From contig NZ_CAMLMJ010000029.1 of NCBI RefSeq assembly GCF_946481145.1, positions 1 to 44,427 of the forward strand: 44,427 bases of DNA. Direction: 5' to 3'. Under the pieces are notes generated by a model. The model was not told where the DNA came from, did not search any database, and saw only the letters and a program-made list of their open reading frames with translations. Made by a program: the position numbers and the translations under genes. Shown here one piece after another: positions 34,729 to 43,108 of this stretch; positions within the stretch are counted from its first letter, which is position 1; each line of letters opens with the position of its first letter. The stretch comes from an uncultured Sediminibacterium sp. (GTDB taxonomy: Bacteria > Bacteroidota > Bacteroidia > Chitinophagales > Chitinophagaceae).

Positions 34729-35986
34729 TGTTATTCAATATTTGCTTCAGCACTTCAATCCTGCCATCGATTTTTTCGGGGTCATAGGTTAGGCCTAGTA
34801 TAGAAGCGATGATTGGGTAAACGTGGATGTTTTCGAATCCATCAATTTTCATTCCTTTCTTAAATGCGGGCCCCCATGCCTGAAAGCTTGCTCTCATGTC
34901 TGGGATCGTTGGATCATAACCATGTTTCCCCGGACTGGTCCACTTGCCATCCTTGCTGAATATTTTAGGCAGCTTTGCAATTAGTATAATATCTCCAATA
35001 CGGTTATGCCAATCGTCTGATACACTGTAGTGGAACTTTTTCGGCATGTCTTTTTTCCGATAAACATCATAATCTTTTGCAGTGTTGCTTAATTCCTTAA
35101 ACATGGGTTCAATGTCTGCTGCATCTTTTGCATACAGTTGAACTACTGCACTTCCATTACTGATATCGAATTTTTTTCGATCAATCGAAGAGGGATAAGG
35201 CATTGTATTTTTATAATCAACTTCAGCCATTCCATGATCAGCTACAAAAATGAAATTTACCGGTAACCCTGATGCCTCGGCTACTTCCTGTAGTTTGCCA
35301 ATGCTTTCGTCTACAAACTGCACAGCATCGGCAGCTTCTTTACTCTCTGGTCCATATTCGTGGGCGGCATGGTCTACTTCGGGGAAATAAAAACTGATAA
35401 AATGCGGCCTTATATCTTCCGGTAAGGCAAGCCATTGTCTTACTTTTTCGATGCGATCAGTTATGCTGATCTTTTCATTATAAATAAAATGGTAGGTTGG
35501 AAATGTATTTTGAATAGGTGCTTCAGATGCTACCCAATAGAAACTCGCTGAGACCATTGATTGCTTTTCTGCTAATACCCAGATAGGCGTGCCACCATAC
35601 CAGTAAGGGTCTGGAACCATTTTTTTATTACTCATGGAATAAAACTCGGTTCTGCTTCGATCGTAAAAGCTATTATCTACCAATCCATGATGTGCAGGGT
35701 ATAGACCTGTTACAATAGTATAATGATTTGGAAAAGTAAGGGAGGGAAAAGAAGGCGTCATATAATCCGCATAAGCTCCTTTTTTACGGAGAGACAACAA
35801 GTTTTTTGCCTGGTATTTTTGTGCAAAATCAGCCCGAAAACCATCGGCAGATATCAGTATAACATAAGGTTTTTGCTGCTGTTCAATACTATTCTTTCTT
35901 CCTTCGATGATTTGCTCGGTAGTGTCCTGAGATTTTACTGTACAGAATATTACCAGCAAACAACAGGTTAGTAACAGCTTTTGCAT
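34724..35986 (-). CDS. Secreted nucleotide pyrophosphatase/phosphodiesterase (NPP-like)
   Basis: This 420-residue alkaline-phosphatase superfamily enzyme would split phosphodiester or pyrophosphate bonds outside the inner membrane. A signal peptide ends near CTVKSQ. Two-zinc-site motifs are present: Asp in ISADGFRADF, the nucleophile Thr in FPSLTFPNHYTIVTG, Asp/His in FPEVDHAAHEYG, VADHGMAEV, and His in GKHGYDP. ATG 35986 is chosen over a TTG at 36004 because it gives a typical signal peptide. It resembles eukaryotic NPPs and bacterial NPP, with nucleotides or phospholipid head groups as likely substrates. Confidence 0.88.
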   Translation of the reverse strand: MQKLLLTCCLLVIFCTVKSQDTTEQIIEGRKNSIEQQQKPYVILISADGFRADFAQKYQAKNLLSLRKKGAYADYMTPSFPSLTFPNHYTIVTGLYPAHHGLVDNSFYDRSRTEFYSMSNKKMVPDPYWYGGTPIWVLAEKQSMVSASFYWVASEAPIQNTFPTYHFIYNEKISITDRIEKVRQWLALPEDIRPHFISFYFPEVDHAAHEYGPESKEAADAVQFVDESIGKLQEVAEASGLPVNFIFVADHGMAEVDYKNTMPYPSSIDRKKFDISNGSAVVQLYAKDAADIEPMFKELSNTAKDYDVYRKKDMPKKFHYSVSDDWHNRIGDIILIAKLPKIFSKDGKWTSPGKHGYDPTIPDMRASFQAWGPAFKKGMKIDGFENIHVYPIIASILGLTYDPEKIDGRIEVLKQILNNK

Positions 35987-36052
35987 TATAAAGGTTTTAT
36001 GCAAAGCTAAGCACCAATGTTGGGATTCAGGTATCCGGATATTAGCAAATAA

Positions 36053-36655
36053 TCAATTTTTACCCCATTTATGTTGCAGATACAGCGATATATAAATGGT
36101 AATAATGGCAGATAACATGCCACCGGCCAGATCAATGGGAAAATGTTGTGCCAGGTACACCCTTGAATAAGCAGCAGCCACTGCAATTAATAAACCAATT
36201 GGCATGATCCATTTTTTCTTAATAAAGAAACAGCCAAGCATGAAAACGGTAAAAACTGTGGTAGTATGGCCAGAGGGGAAACTGTTTAAAGTATGTAATG
36301 TTACACTTTCAACATGGTGAAATAATGTGTTGTCTGATATAGCAAGTGAAGGACGTGGGAAACCTTTAAAAAAGACATTCTTGCTAAGTTGGGCAATCAG
36401 TGTGGAAACAATAATAGCTGAAAAAGACAGTATCCAATAATCTCTTCTAAAGAAGAGTATACAGAGTGTTACCGGTACCCACATTATTCCGTCACCTGCA
36501 TAAGTCAGGTATTTGAAAAACTGATCTGCCACAGTTCCCAAATCGGCATTGAGCAATAGAAAAGCGTTTTCCTTTCCATACCACAATGAAAAACCAAACA
36601 ATAGGGCACTTAACATTAAAGTAATGCCAATTGCTCTTGATAGGTTTTGGGGCAT
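36053..36655 (-). CDS. PAP2-family membrane phosphatase
   Basis: A 200-residue membrane phosphatase with about six hydrophobic segments. The three PAP2 motifs are present: KNVFFKGFPRP (about 92), PSGHT (about 127), and SRVYLAQHFPIDL (about 160). Such enzymes remove phosphate from lipids such as undecaprenyl-pyrophosphate or phosphatidate. The start is either ATG 36655 (chosen) or GTG 36676. It lies between the phosphodiesterase and homoserine dehydrogenase genes, all on the minus strand, with gaps of about 60 bases. Confidence 0.85.
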   Translation of the reverse strand: MPQNLSRAIGITLMLSALLFGFSLWYGKENAFLLLNADLGTVADQFFKYLTYAGDGIMWVPVTLCILFFRRDYWILSFSAIIVSTLIAQLSKNVFFKGFPRPSLAISDNTLFHHVESVTLHTLNSFPSGHTTTVFTVFMLGCFFIKKKWIMPIGLLIAVAAAYSRVYLAQHFPIDLAGGMLSAIITIYISLYLQHKWGKN

Positions 36656-36717
36656 ATGACGCTTTGAGGAATTCACAAAGCGAAGAAAAGGAAAACGCTG
36701 CTAAACTGCAATTATCT

Positions 36718-37974
36718 TTATGCCACACCTGCCAGTTCCAGGCTTTTTTTCTTCAGCTTAACCACATCAAGGTTGTCGATTATGGGGTCCGCAGTAAGAA
36801 TCAGAGAGCTGTTGTTCTCTTTCCACCAATTACTGTTGATTAGCTTGCTTACATGTAAAACACCAACCAGGTATTTTCTCTCTGCTTCTGCATGCCATTC
36901 TTCGATCCATTCAAATTCTTCCCTTGGAATATATTTCCAGTCATCAAAACTGATATATACTTTAAGGTAAAAATCATTGGTTAAAGTATGCGGTGTATGG
37001 TGGTATAATTTTTTATATTCATACCTGTAATTATACCTTAATGCTGCAATGTCACTCAGTACAGCAGATGCAGTAGGGAAGCTACCTGCTCCTTTACCAT
37101 AAAAGAATTGCTTATCGGCAAAACCACTTTCTATTACAACTCCATTGTATTCATTTTTAACAAATGATAATGGATCATCCTGTTTAACGAATTGTGGTAA
37201 AACGAAAGCCGCTACGGTACCGTTTTTAAGCTTTTTGGCCTGGGCAATTAATTTGATATCCAGATTTTTTTCTTTAGCTACAAGGGCATCGCTCAATTGA
37301 ATATTTTGTATGCCGCTAAATAAAAGTTCTTCCGGTGTTGAAACAATACCATACGCATGGTTCAGTAATATAACCCATTTGTTCAAAGCATCATATCCTT
37401 CAACATCCAGCTTAGGGTTACTTTCCGCAAAACCGAGTTGTTGCGCAAGTAAGAGTGCCGATTGGAAATCGAGCTTATCCTCAAACATTTTGGTGAGTAT
37501 AAAATTGGTTGACCCGTTCACAATAGCTTTGATGGAATGGAGAAGATCATTGTCATAATATTCTTCCAGGTTCCTGATTACGGGAATGGAGGCACAGGCA
37601 GATGACTCATATAAAAATGACTGGCCAGTTTGTTCCTGAATTTCCAGTAGTTCCTGTAAATGTTCTGCGATCATTTTTTTGCTTGCACTTACTACAGCTT
37701 TTCCATTTTGTAAAGCGGTAGATACAATTTCAAAGGCCGCATTGGCATCGTCGATTACTTCAACAATCACATTAATTTCAGGATCGTTTAAAAGTATTTG
37801 CCTTTCCGTAGTAAATAAATCGCCAGGGGCATCTCTTTTTTTATCGGCGTTTCTGATACAAACTTTTTTGATTGTTGCTTTCAGGGAAGGGGTTTGTTGT
37901 AATACTTTGTACAAGCCTTCTCCCACTACTCCAAATCCAAATAATCCAATTGTTAACTGTTTGTGTGCTTCCAT
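36718..37974 (-). CDS. hom: Homoserine dehydrogenase
   Basis: It reduces aspartate semialdehyde to homoserine with NAD(P)H, the branch point to methionine and threonine. The 418-residue protein has the N-terminal Rossmann motif GLFGFGVVGEGLYKVL (about 10-25), VVSASKKM, then the catalytic domain with IVNGSTNFILTKM (about 148) and the substrate/catalytic Lys and Asp in NPKLDVEGYDALNKW. A C-terminal extension follows, in which no typical ACT signature is obvious. No aspartokinase is fused. It is four bases downstream of the transsulfuration gene and is controlled by the SAM riboswitch. Confidence 0.93.
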   Translation of the reverse strand: MEAHKQLTIGLFGFGVVGEGLYKVLQQTPSLKATIKKVCIRNADKKRDAPGDLFTTERQILLNDPEINVIVEVIDDANAAFEIVSTALQNGKAVVSASKKMIAEHLQELLEIQEQTGQSFLYESSACASIPVIRNLEEYYDNDLLHSIKAIVNGSTNFILTKMFEDKLDFQSALLLAQQLGFAESNPKLDVEGYDALNKWVILLNHAYGIVSTPEELLFSGIQNIQLSDALVAKEKNLDIKLIAQAKKLKNGTVAAFVLPQFVKQDDPLSFVKNEYNGVVIESGFADKQFFYGKGAGSFPTASAVLSDIAALRYNYRYEYKKLYHHTPHTLTNDFYLKVYISFDDWKYIPREEFEWIEEWHAEAERKYLVGVLHVSKLINSNWWKENNSSLILTADPIIDNLDVVKLKKKSLELAGVA

Positions 37975-37978
37975 TAGT

Positions 37979-39160
37979 TTATGCTATTGTTTGTGTTGAA
38001 TATTTTGATTGTTTGTTTTTTATCCGGTCAAAACTCTCTTTAAGGTCATTGATCAGGTCTTCTGTTTCTTCCAGGCCGATTGATAGCCTGATCAGGCTAT
38101 CTGTTACGCCGGCTGCTCTTCTTTTTTCTGCCGGAATAGATTTGTGTGTCATATTAGCGGGATGTGATACCAGGCTTTTAATGCCACCCAGGCTTTCTGC
38201 GAGTTTGAATAATTGGGTGCTGGTAACAAATTCAATGGCTGCTTCTGCTGTATCTTCTTTGAGTGAAAAAGAAATAATACCACCAAAATTTTTCGCCTGT
38301 TTTTTCGCAATCTCATGATTGGGATGTGAAGGAAGCCCGGGATAATACACTTTATCAACCGCAGGATGTGTTTCCAGGAATTCTGCTACAGCCAAAGCAC
38401 TATAGCAGTGCTGACGAATGCGTAGGTGTAATGTTTCGATACCACGAATAACCAGCCAGCTATCAAATGGCCCCAATATTGCACCGCATGCATTTTGAAG
38501 GTATTTAAGTCTTGCCCCGATTTCCTTGTCCTTCGCCACCACGATTCCAGCAATAAGGTCACTATGCCCACCAAGGTATTTGGTTGCACTATGAACTACA
38601 ATATCAGCTCCCAGTGAAAGAGGTTGTTGAAGGGCGGGTGTTGCAAAAGTATTATCCACGCAAAGTAAACAGGCATTAGCTTTCGCAATTTTTGCTATTG
38701 CAGCGATATCTGAAATTTTAAGGGTTGGATTGGTAGGGGTTTCCAGCCAGATCAGCTTTGTATTGGGGGTAATTGCATCTACAATATTGGCTACATCAGT
38801 GGTATCTACATAATGCACTTTTATTCCAAACTGTTCGTAAACATTGTTGAATAACCGGAAAGCGCCTCCGTAAATATCATCAACCGCCACAATTTCATCG
38901 CCGGTCTTTAATAATTTTATTACGGTATCAATGGCTGCCAGTCCGCTTGCGAAAGCAAGTCCAACTTCACCTTGCTCCAGTTCAGCAATCAATTTTTCAA
39001 GTGTGGCCCTGGTTGGGTTTCCGCTGCGGGCATAGTCGTACCCTTTGTTTACACCTGGCGCATCCTGTACAAAAGTGGATGTCTGATAAATAGGAACTGC
39101 AATAGCACCTGTCAGTGGGTCTACCGGAATACTGTGGATCAGTTTTGTTGCGTTGCTCAT
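37979..39160 (-). CDS. Cys/Met-metabolism PLP enzyme (cystathionine gamma-synthase/lyase type)
   Basis: A PLP enzyme of 393 residues of the Cys/Met metabolism family. The PLP Lys is in SATKYLGGHSD (about 201), with YDYARSGNPTR near the N terminus and ASGLAAIDTV. The family includes gamma-synthase (metB), gamma-lyase and O-acetylhomoserine sulfhydrylase, which are hard to separate by sequence. The adjacent hom gene and SAM riboswitch favour a biosynthetic role, turning activated homoserine into cystathionine or homocysteine. It is first in the operon after the riboswitch. The metB name is likely but not proven. Confidence 0.88.
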   Translation of the reverse strand: MSNATKLIHSIPVDPLTGAIAVPIYQTSTFVQDAPGVNKGYDYARSGNPTRATLEKLIAELEQGEVGLAFASGLAAIDTVIKLLKTGDEIVAVDDIYGGAFRLFNNVYEQFGIKVHYVDTTDVANIVDAITPNTKLIWLETPTNPTLKISDIAAIAKIAKANACLLCVDNTFATPALQQPLSLGADIVVHSATKYLGGHSDLIAGIVVAKDKEIGARLKYLQNACGAILGPFDSWLVIRGIETLHLRIRQHCYSALAVAEFLETHPAVDKVYYPGLPSHPNHEIAKKQAKNFGGIISFSLKEDTAEAAIEFVTSTQLFKLAESLGGIKSLVSHPANMTHKSIPAEKRRAAGVTDSLIRLSIGLEETEDLINDLKESFDRIKNKQSKYSTQTIA

Positions 39161-39264
39161 TGTTAAACAGTTTGCTCCTTTCAGATGAAAGGAATGATGA
39201 ATGTTGTTAATCAGTGTTTTTTTCGAAGCAACGAATCGAGAAGGAGAGCAGACTTACCGGGAGA

Positions 39265-39301
39265 GCATAAAAAAAGCTCACCTGGTAAGTCAGATGAGCT
39301 T
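39265..39301 (-). terminator. Riboswitch-controlled transcription terminator
   Basis: On the minus strand, arms AAGCTCA and TGAGCTT are followed by a U-rich run, forming an intrinsic terminator about 105 bases before the start codon. Its loop contains CTGACTTA. That word is complementary to TAAGTCAG at the 3' side of riboswitch helix P1, so an antiterminator can form when SAM is absent. Confidence 0.8.
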
Positions 39302-39349
39302 GAACTATGTAGAACGGCGAACCGTTTAAAAATCAAACTATTACTCTGA

Positions 39350-39462
39350 CTTATCTCTTTCCGCCTGGGGCGGAATCGGATTTGGCACCTTCGTACCGCT
39401 GAGTAAGCGATATGGGTTGCCAAGGCATCATCGGGCCAATTCCCTCTGCCTTTCTTGATAAG
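39350..39462 (-). ncRNA. SAM-I (S-box) riboswitch
   Basis: The minus-strand RNA of 113 bases begins CTTATCAAGA and ends AGATAAG, giving helix P1. It contains the S-box core: GGCAGAGGGA, TGGCCCGATGA, then GCCTTGGCAACCC, and GGTGCCAAATCC, in the order expected for SAM-I. The expression platform downstream has a terminator at 39265-39301 and an antiterminator overlapping P1. SAM binding should stop transcription of the methionine genes that follow. It is preceded by a consensus promoter. Confidence 0.94.
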
Positions 39463-39483
39463 TTGTTGTGAAAAGAACTGATG

Positions 39484-39516
39484 CAAAAGTAGGGTAGCGG
39501 GAGCGAGATTACCAAA
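39484..39516 (-). promoter_or_regulatory. Promoter of the SAM-riboswitch operon
   Basis: On the minus strand TTTG (39513-39516) and TACTTTTG (39484-39491) match the Bacteroidota TTTG/TAnnTTTG promoter exactly, with a 21-base spacer. Transcription would start near 39477, about 15 bases before the riboswitch, which supports the call. Confidence 0.78.
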
Positions 39517-39653
39517 TCTGTTTGGGAAATTATTTTGGTAATTCTCTGTAACCCTTTCCTGTAAAACATTCGAACAAATAAAAAAATATTACTAACGACT
39601 GTTCAGGTGCAACAAAATAGCTGCCCGGATGTTCCTATCTTTACTATTCAACT

Positions 39654-42533
39654 ATGGCAAAGAAGACGTTAAAAGAGACCAAAAAGGAAAATTCGCAATT
39701 ACAGGATGATCAGATTGCGGTTTTTGGAGCGAGGGAACATAACCTTAAAAATGTTGACATCCAGATTCCTAAAAACAAACTGGTTGTATTTACAGGTGTT
39801 AGTGGTAGCGGTAAATCATCACTTGCATTTGATACTATTTACAATGAAGGCCAGCGCAGGTACATGGAAAGTTTCAGCGCCTATGCCCGTCAGTTTTTGG
39901 GTGATATGGAGCGCCCAGATGTAGATAAAATTACCGGGTTATCTCCCGTTATTTCCATCGAACAAAAAACTACCAATAAAAATCCACGCTCTACTGTAGG
40001 AACAGTTACTGAAGTGTACGATTTTATGCGATTACTCTTTGCAAGAATTGGTGAAGCATACAGTTATAATACTGGAAAAAAAATGACCAAATTCAGCGAA
40101 GAAGAAATCGTTGAAAACATCTTCCAGAAATTCAAACAAAAGAAAATCACTTTACTGGCGCCATTGATTCGAGGTCGTAAAGGACATTACAGGGAACTGT
40201 TTGAAGACATCCGTAAAAAAGGATACCTCAAGGTTCGGGTTGATGGTGAAGTAATTGATCTTACTCCAAAGCTTCAGGTAGACAGGTATAAGATTCATGA
40301 TATTGAAGTTGTTATCGACCGCTTACAGGTAACGGATGATATGCGCGTAAGACTTAGTCAAAGCGTGCAACAAGCTTTAAAAATGGGAAAGGACCTGATG
40401 TTCCTACTCATAAATGATACCCATAAAACGGTTCAATATTCAAAACAACTGATGTGTGAGGAAACTGGCATCAGTTACGAAGAACCTTCTCCCAATGCCT
40501 TTTCCTTTAATTCTCCTTATGGTGCATGTCCAACCTGTAAAGGATTGGGAAATGTATATTCCGTAAGTATGGAGTCGGTTATACCAGACAAAACACTGAG
40601 TATTAAAGAGGGTGGAATTGCCCCTTTAGGCGAACAACGTGATGCCTATATGTTTCGTAATGTGGAAACACTGGCAAAAAAACATAAGATCAGCTTAGAT
40701 AAACCGATTAAAGACCTGCCCGAGAAATCGCTGAATATATTATTGTTTGGTAATCCAGACGGTATCACGGAAGAAACCATCGACATGGAAGAAGTGTCTG
40801 GAGGAACACCTTATGATGGTGTTTTTGAAGGAATCGTTCCCATGCTTAAACGTTGGTTCACCGGAACAGGAAGCAGCGAATCGTTGCGGGAATGGGTAGA
40901 ACAATTCATGGAACTAAATACCTGTCATGAATGTAATGGAGCGAGGTTAAAGAAAGAAAGCCTTTGGTTTAAAATTGACGATAATAATATTGCAACACTC
41001 AGTAACCTGAACCTGGATAAACTCTACCACTGGTTTGAGGGAATTGAAAAAAGATTGGATAAAAAACAAAATGTCATCGCAAAAGATATCCTGAAAGAAA
41101 TCAGGGAAAGGCTACAATTTTTGCTTGATGTTGGTTTAACCTATCTGTCCTTAAACAGACCTTCCAGAACCCTTAGTGGAGGCGAGTCGCAGCGTATCAG
41201 ACTTGCAACTCAGATTGGATCTCAATTGCAGGGGATAACTTATATCCTCGATGAGCCCTCAATTGGTTTGCACCAGCGCGACAATCACCAACTCATTAAA
41301 GCCTTACAGAATCTGCGTAATATCGGTAATACCGTTCTTGTGGTGGAACACGATAAAGACATCATGCTGGCTGCCGATCATTTGGTGGATATTGGTCCAA
41401 GGGCCGGAACCTATGGCGGACAAATAGTAGCAGCAGGAACGCCCGCTGAAGTATTGAAAAGCCAATCAGAAACGGCTCAGTACCTTAATGGACAAAAACG
41501 CATTGATATACCATCGGAGAGAAGAAAGGGGAATGGTAAAATACTTGAACTAAAAGGCGCAGCGGGTAATAACTTAAAAGAAGTTAGTGTGCAGTTTCCA
41601 TTAGGTAAGCTGATTGTAGTAAGTGGTGTAAGCGGAAGTGGAAAATCTACGCTCATCAATGAAACACTATATCCACTCTTATCAAAACATTGTTACAATA
41701 GCAGAGTGAATCCGATGCCATTTAAAACCGTAAAAGGGTTAGAGCATATTGATAAAGTTATCGAGATTGATCAATCTCCCATTGGAAGAACGCCAAGAAG
41801 TAATCCTGCCACCTATTGTGGCTTCTTTACGGAAATAAGGACATTGTTTGCTTCTGTTCCTGAAGCGAAAATTAGGGGTTACAATGCCGGACGATTTTCT
41901 TTTAATGTAAAAGGTGGCCGTTGTGATATGTGTGAAGGAGGAGGAATGCGTGTAATAGAGATGAACTTTCTTCCGGACGTATATGTGCATTGCGAGAAAT
42001 GTAATGGTAAACGATACAATCGGGAAACGCTTGAAATCCGATATAAGGGAAAATCTATCAGTGATGTATTAAACATGACGGTCGATGAAGCCTGTGAGTT
42101 CTTTCAACCTGTGCATTTTCTCTACCGTAAAGTAAAAGTGTTGCAGGATGTGGGATTGGGTTACATAACACTTGGTCAGTCTGCAGTAACCTTGAGTGGA
42201 GGAGAAGCACAGCGTGTGAAACTCGCTACAGAACTGGGAAAAAAAGATACCGGTAAAACTTTCTATATACTCGATGAGCCAACAACTGGTCTTCATTTTC
42301 AAGATATCCGTCACTTATTGGATGTATTGAATAAACTGGTAGAAAGAGGAAATACAGTATTGGTAATTGAGCATAACCTGGATGTAATTAAAGTAGCTGA
42401 TCACATCATTGACCTCGGACCTGAAGGAGGTGATGGCGGCGGTCTGATACTCTTCGAAGGCACCCCCGAAGAAATGGTGCACAACAAAAAAAGCCACACA
42501 GCTAGGTTTGTAAAGGAGGAATTGGGACTATAG
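39654..42533 (+). CDS. uvrA: Excinuclease ABC subunit A
   Basis: UvrA dimers find bulky DNA lesions and load UvrB in nucleotide excision repair. The 959-residue protein has two ABC modules. The first has Walker A GVSGSGKSS (about 47), CPTC and CHEC zinc-binding pairs, signature LSGGESQRIRLA (about 504) and YILDEPSIGLHQRD. The second has Walker A GVSGSGKST (about 660), CDMC and CEKC zinc ligands, signature LSGGEAQRVKLA and YILDEPTTGLHFQD. Length and order are normal for UvrA. It is transcribed alone and ends in a palindrome shared with the convergent gene. Confidence 0.98.
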   Translation: MAKKTLKETKKENSQLQDDQIAVFGAREHNLKNVDIQIPKNKLVVFTGVSGSGKSSLAFDTIYNEGQRRYMESFSAYARQFLGDMERPDVDKITGLSPVISIEQKTTNKNPRSTVGTVTEVYDFMRLLFARIGEAYSYNTGKKMTKFSEEEIVENIFQKFKQKKITLLAPLIRGRKGHYRELFEDIRKKGYLKVRVDGEVIDLTPKLQVDRYKIHDIEVVIDRLQVTDDMRVRLSQSVQQALKMGKDLMFLLINDTHKTVQYSKQLMCEETGISYEEPSPNAFSFNSPYGACPTCKGLGNVYSVSMESVIPDKTLSIKEGGIAPLGEQRDAYMFRNVETLAKKHKISLDKPIKDLPEKSLNILLFGNPDGITEETIDMEEVSGGTPYDGVFEGIVPMLKRWFTGTGSSESLREWVEQFMELNTCHECNGARLKKESLWFKIDDNNIATLSNLNLDKLYHWFEGIEKRLDKKQNVIAKDILKEIRERLQFLLDVGLTYLSLNRPSRTLSGGESQRIRLATQIGSQLQGITYILDEPSIGLHQRDNHQLIKALQNLRNIGNTVLVVEHDKDIMLAADHLVDIGPRAGTYGGQIVAAGTPAEVLKSQSETAQYLNGQKRIDIPSERRKGNGKILELKGAAGNNLKEVSVQFPLGKLIVVSGVSGSGKSTLINETLYPLLSKHCYNSRVNPMPFKTVKGLEHIDKVIEIDQSPIGRTPRSNPATYCGFFTEIRTLFASVPEAKIRGYNAGRFSFNVKGGRCDMCEGGGMRVIEMNFLPDVYVHCEKCNGKRYNRETLEIRYKGKSISDVLNMTVDEACEFFQPVHFLYRKVKVLQDVGLGYITLGQSAVTLSGGEAQRVKLATELGKKDTGKTFYILDEPTTGLHFQDIRHLLDVLNKLVERGNTVLVIEHNLDVIKVADHIIDLGPEGGDGGGLILFEGTPEEMVHNKKSHTARFVKEELGL

Positions 42534-42556
42534 ACCATAGACCATGGTCTATGGTC
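42533..42556. terminator. Perfect 24-bp palindrome between uvrA and GNAT gene
   Basis: GACCATAGACCA (42533-42544) is exactly complementary to 42545-42556, with no loop. The arm is one and a half copies of the word GACCATA. The palindrome overlaps the last base of the uvrA stop codon and ends one base before the GNAT stop codon, so it probably terminates both transcripts. There is no classical T-run on either side. Confidence 0.75.
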
Positions 42557-42557
42557 A

Positions 42558-43007
42558 TCAAGCCCTAACCATTTCCACGTGCTCAATGCCATCTTCCAGG
42601 TACATTTCGCTTACCTGAATAAAGCCGAGTGACTCATAAAACTTTTTCAGATATAACTGAGCCCCGATTCGAATGGGTTGGGGACCGAATAATTGGTGAG
42701 ACTTTTCAATTGCATGATTCATTAGTTCCTTACCGGCTCCAGTGCCCCTGTAAGCAGGGGAACTAACAACCCTCCCAATCGAAATCTCCTGGAAGGCAAG
42801 TCCTGCAGGCAACAGACGGCTATAAGCTACCAGCTTATCTCCATCCCAACCCATAAGGTGCCAGGAAGAATAGTCTTTCCCATCGGGATCCAGGTAGGGG
42901 CAGTTTTGTTCTACCACAAATACTTCACTTCTGAGCTGCATAATAGCATACAGTTCATGTGGGGTAAGCTCATCAAAGCTTTTACATTGCCAATTATAAG
43001 CGCTCAT
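42558..43007 (-). CDS. GNAT-family N-acetyltransferase (ElaA-like)
   Basis: A 149-residue acetyl-CoA-dependent acetyltransferase. The acetyl-CoA-binding motif ISIGRVVSSPAYRGTGAGKELM spans about 75-96 (the R-G-T-G-A-G segment binds the pyrophosphate). The N-terminal LYAIMQLRSEVFVVEQNCPY and PDGKDYSSWHLM resemble ElaA proteins. The start is taken as ATG 43007 (MSAYNW). The same frame remains open to 43400, but that extension overlaps the divergent FAD gene and does not look like GNAT sequence. The acetyl acceptor is unknown. Confidence 0.88.
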   Translation of the reverse strand: MSAYNWQCKSFDELTPHELYAIMQLRSEVFVVEQNCPYLDPDGKDYSSWHLMGWDGDKLVAYSRLLPAGLAFQEISIGRVVSSPAYRGTGAGKELMNHAIEKSHQLFGPQPIRIGAQLYLKKFYESLGFIQVSEMYLEDGIEHVEMVRA

Positions 43008-43108
43008 AAAGGAATATCTGGTTGATCCGGGCAAAAATAATGGTAGTACCATATTTATTTCACAACTTTGGCCCGCTAAGAATAATTTATTTTTTGCACG
43101 AAAGGAAT

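Noticed and set aside
39211..39486. Open frame of 91 codons on the minus strand
   Set aside because: It lies across the SAM riboswitch and its terminator, which explain the conservation of this DNA better than a protein does.
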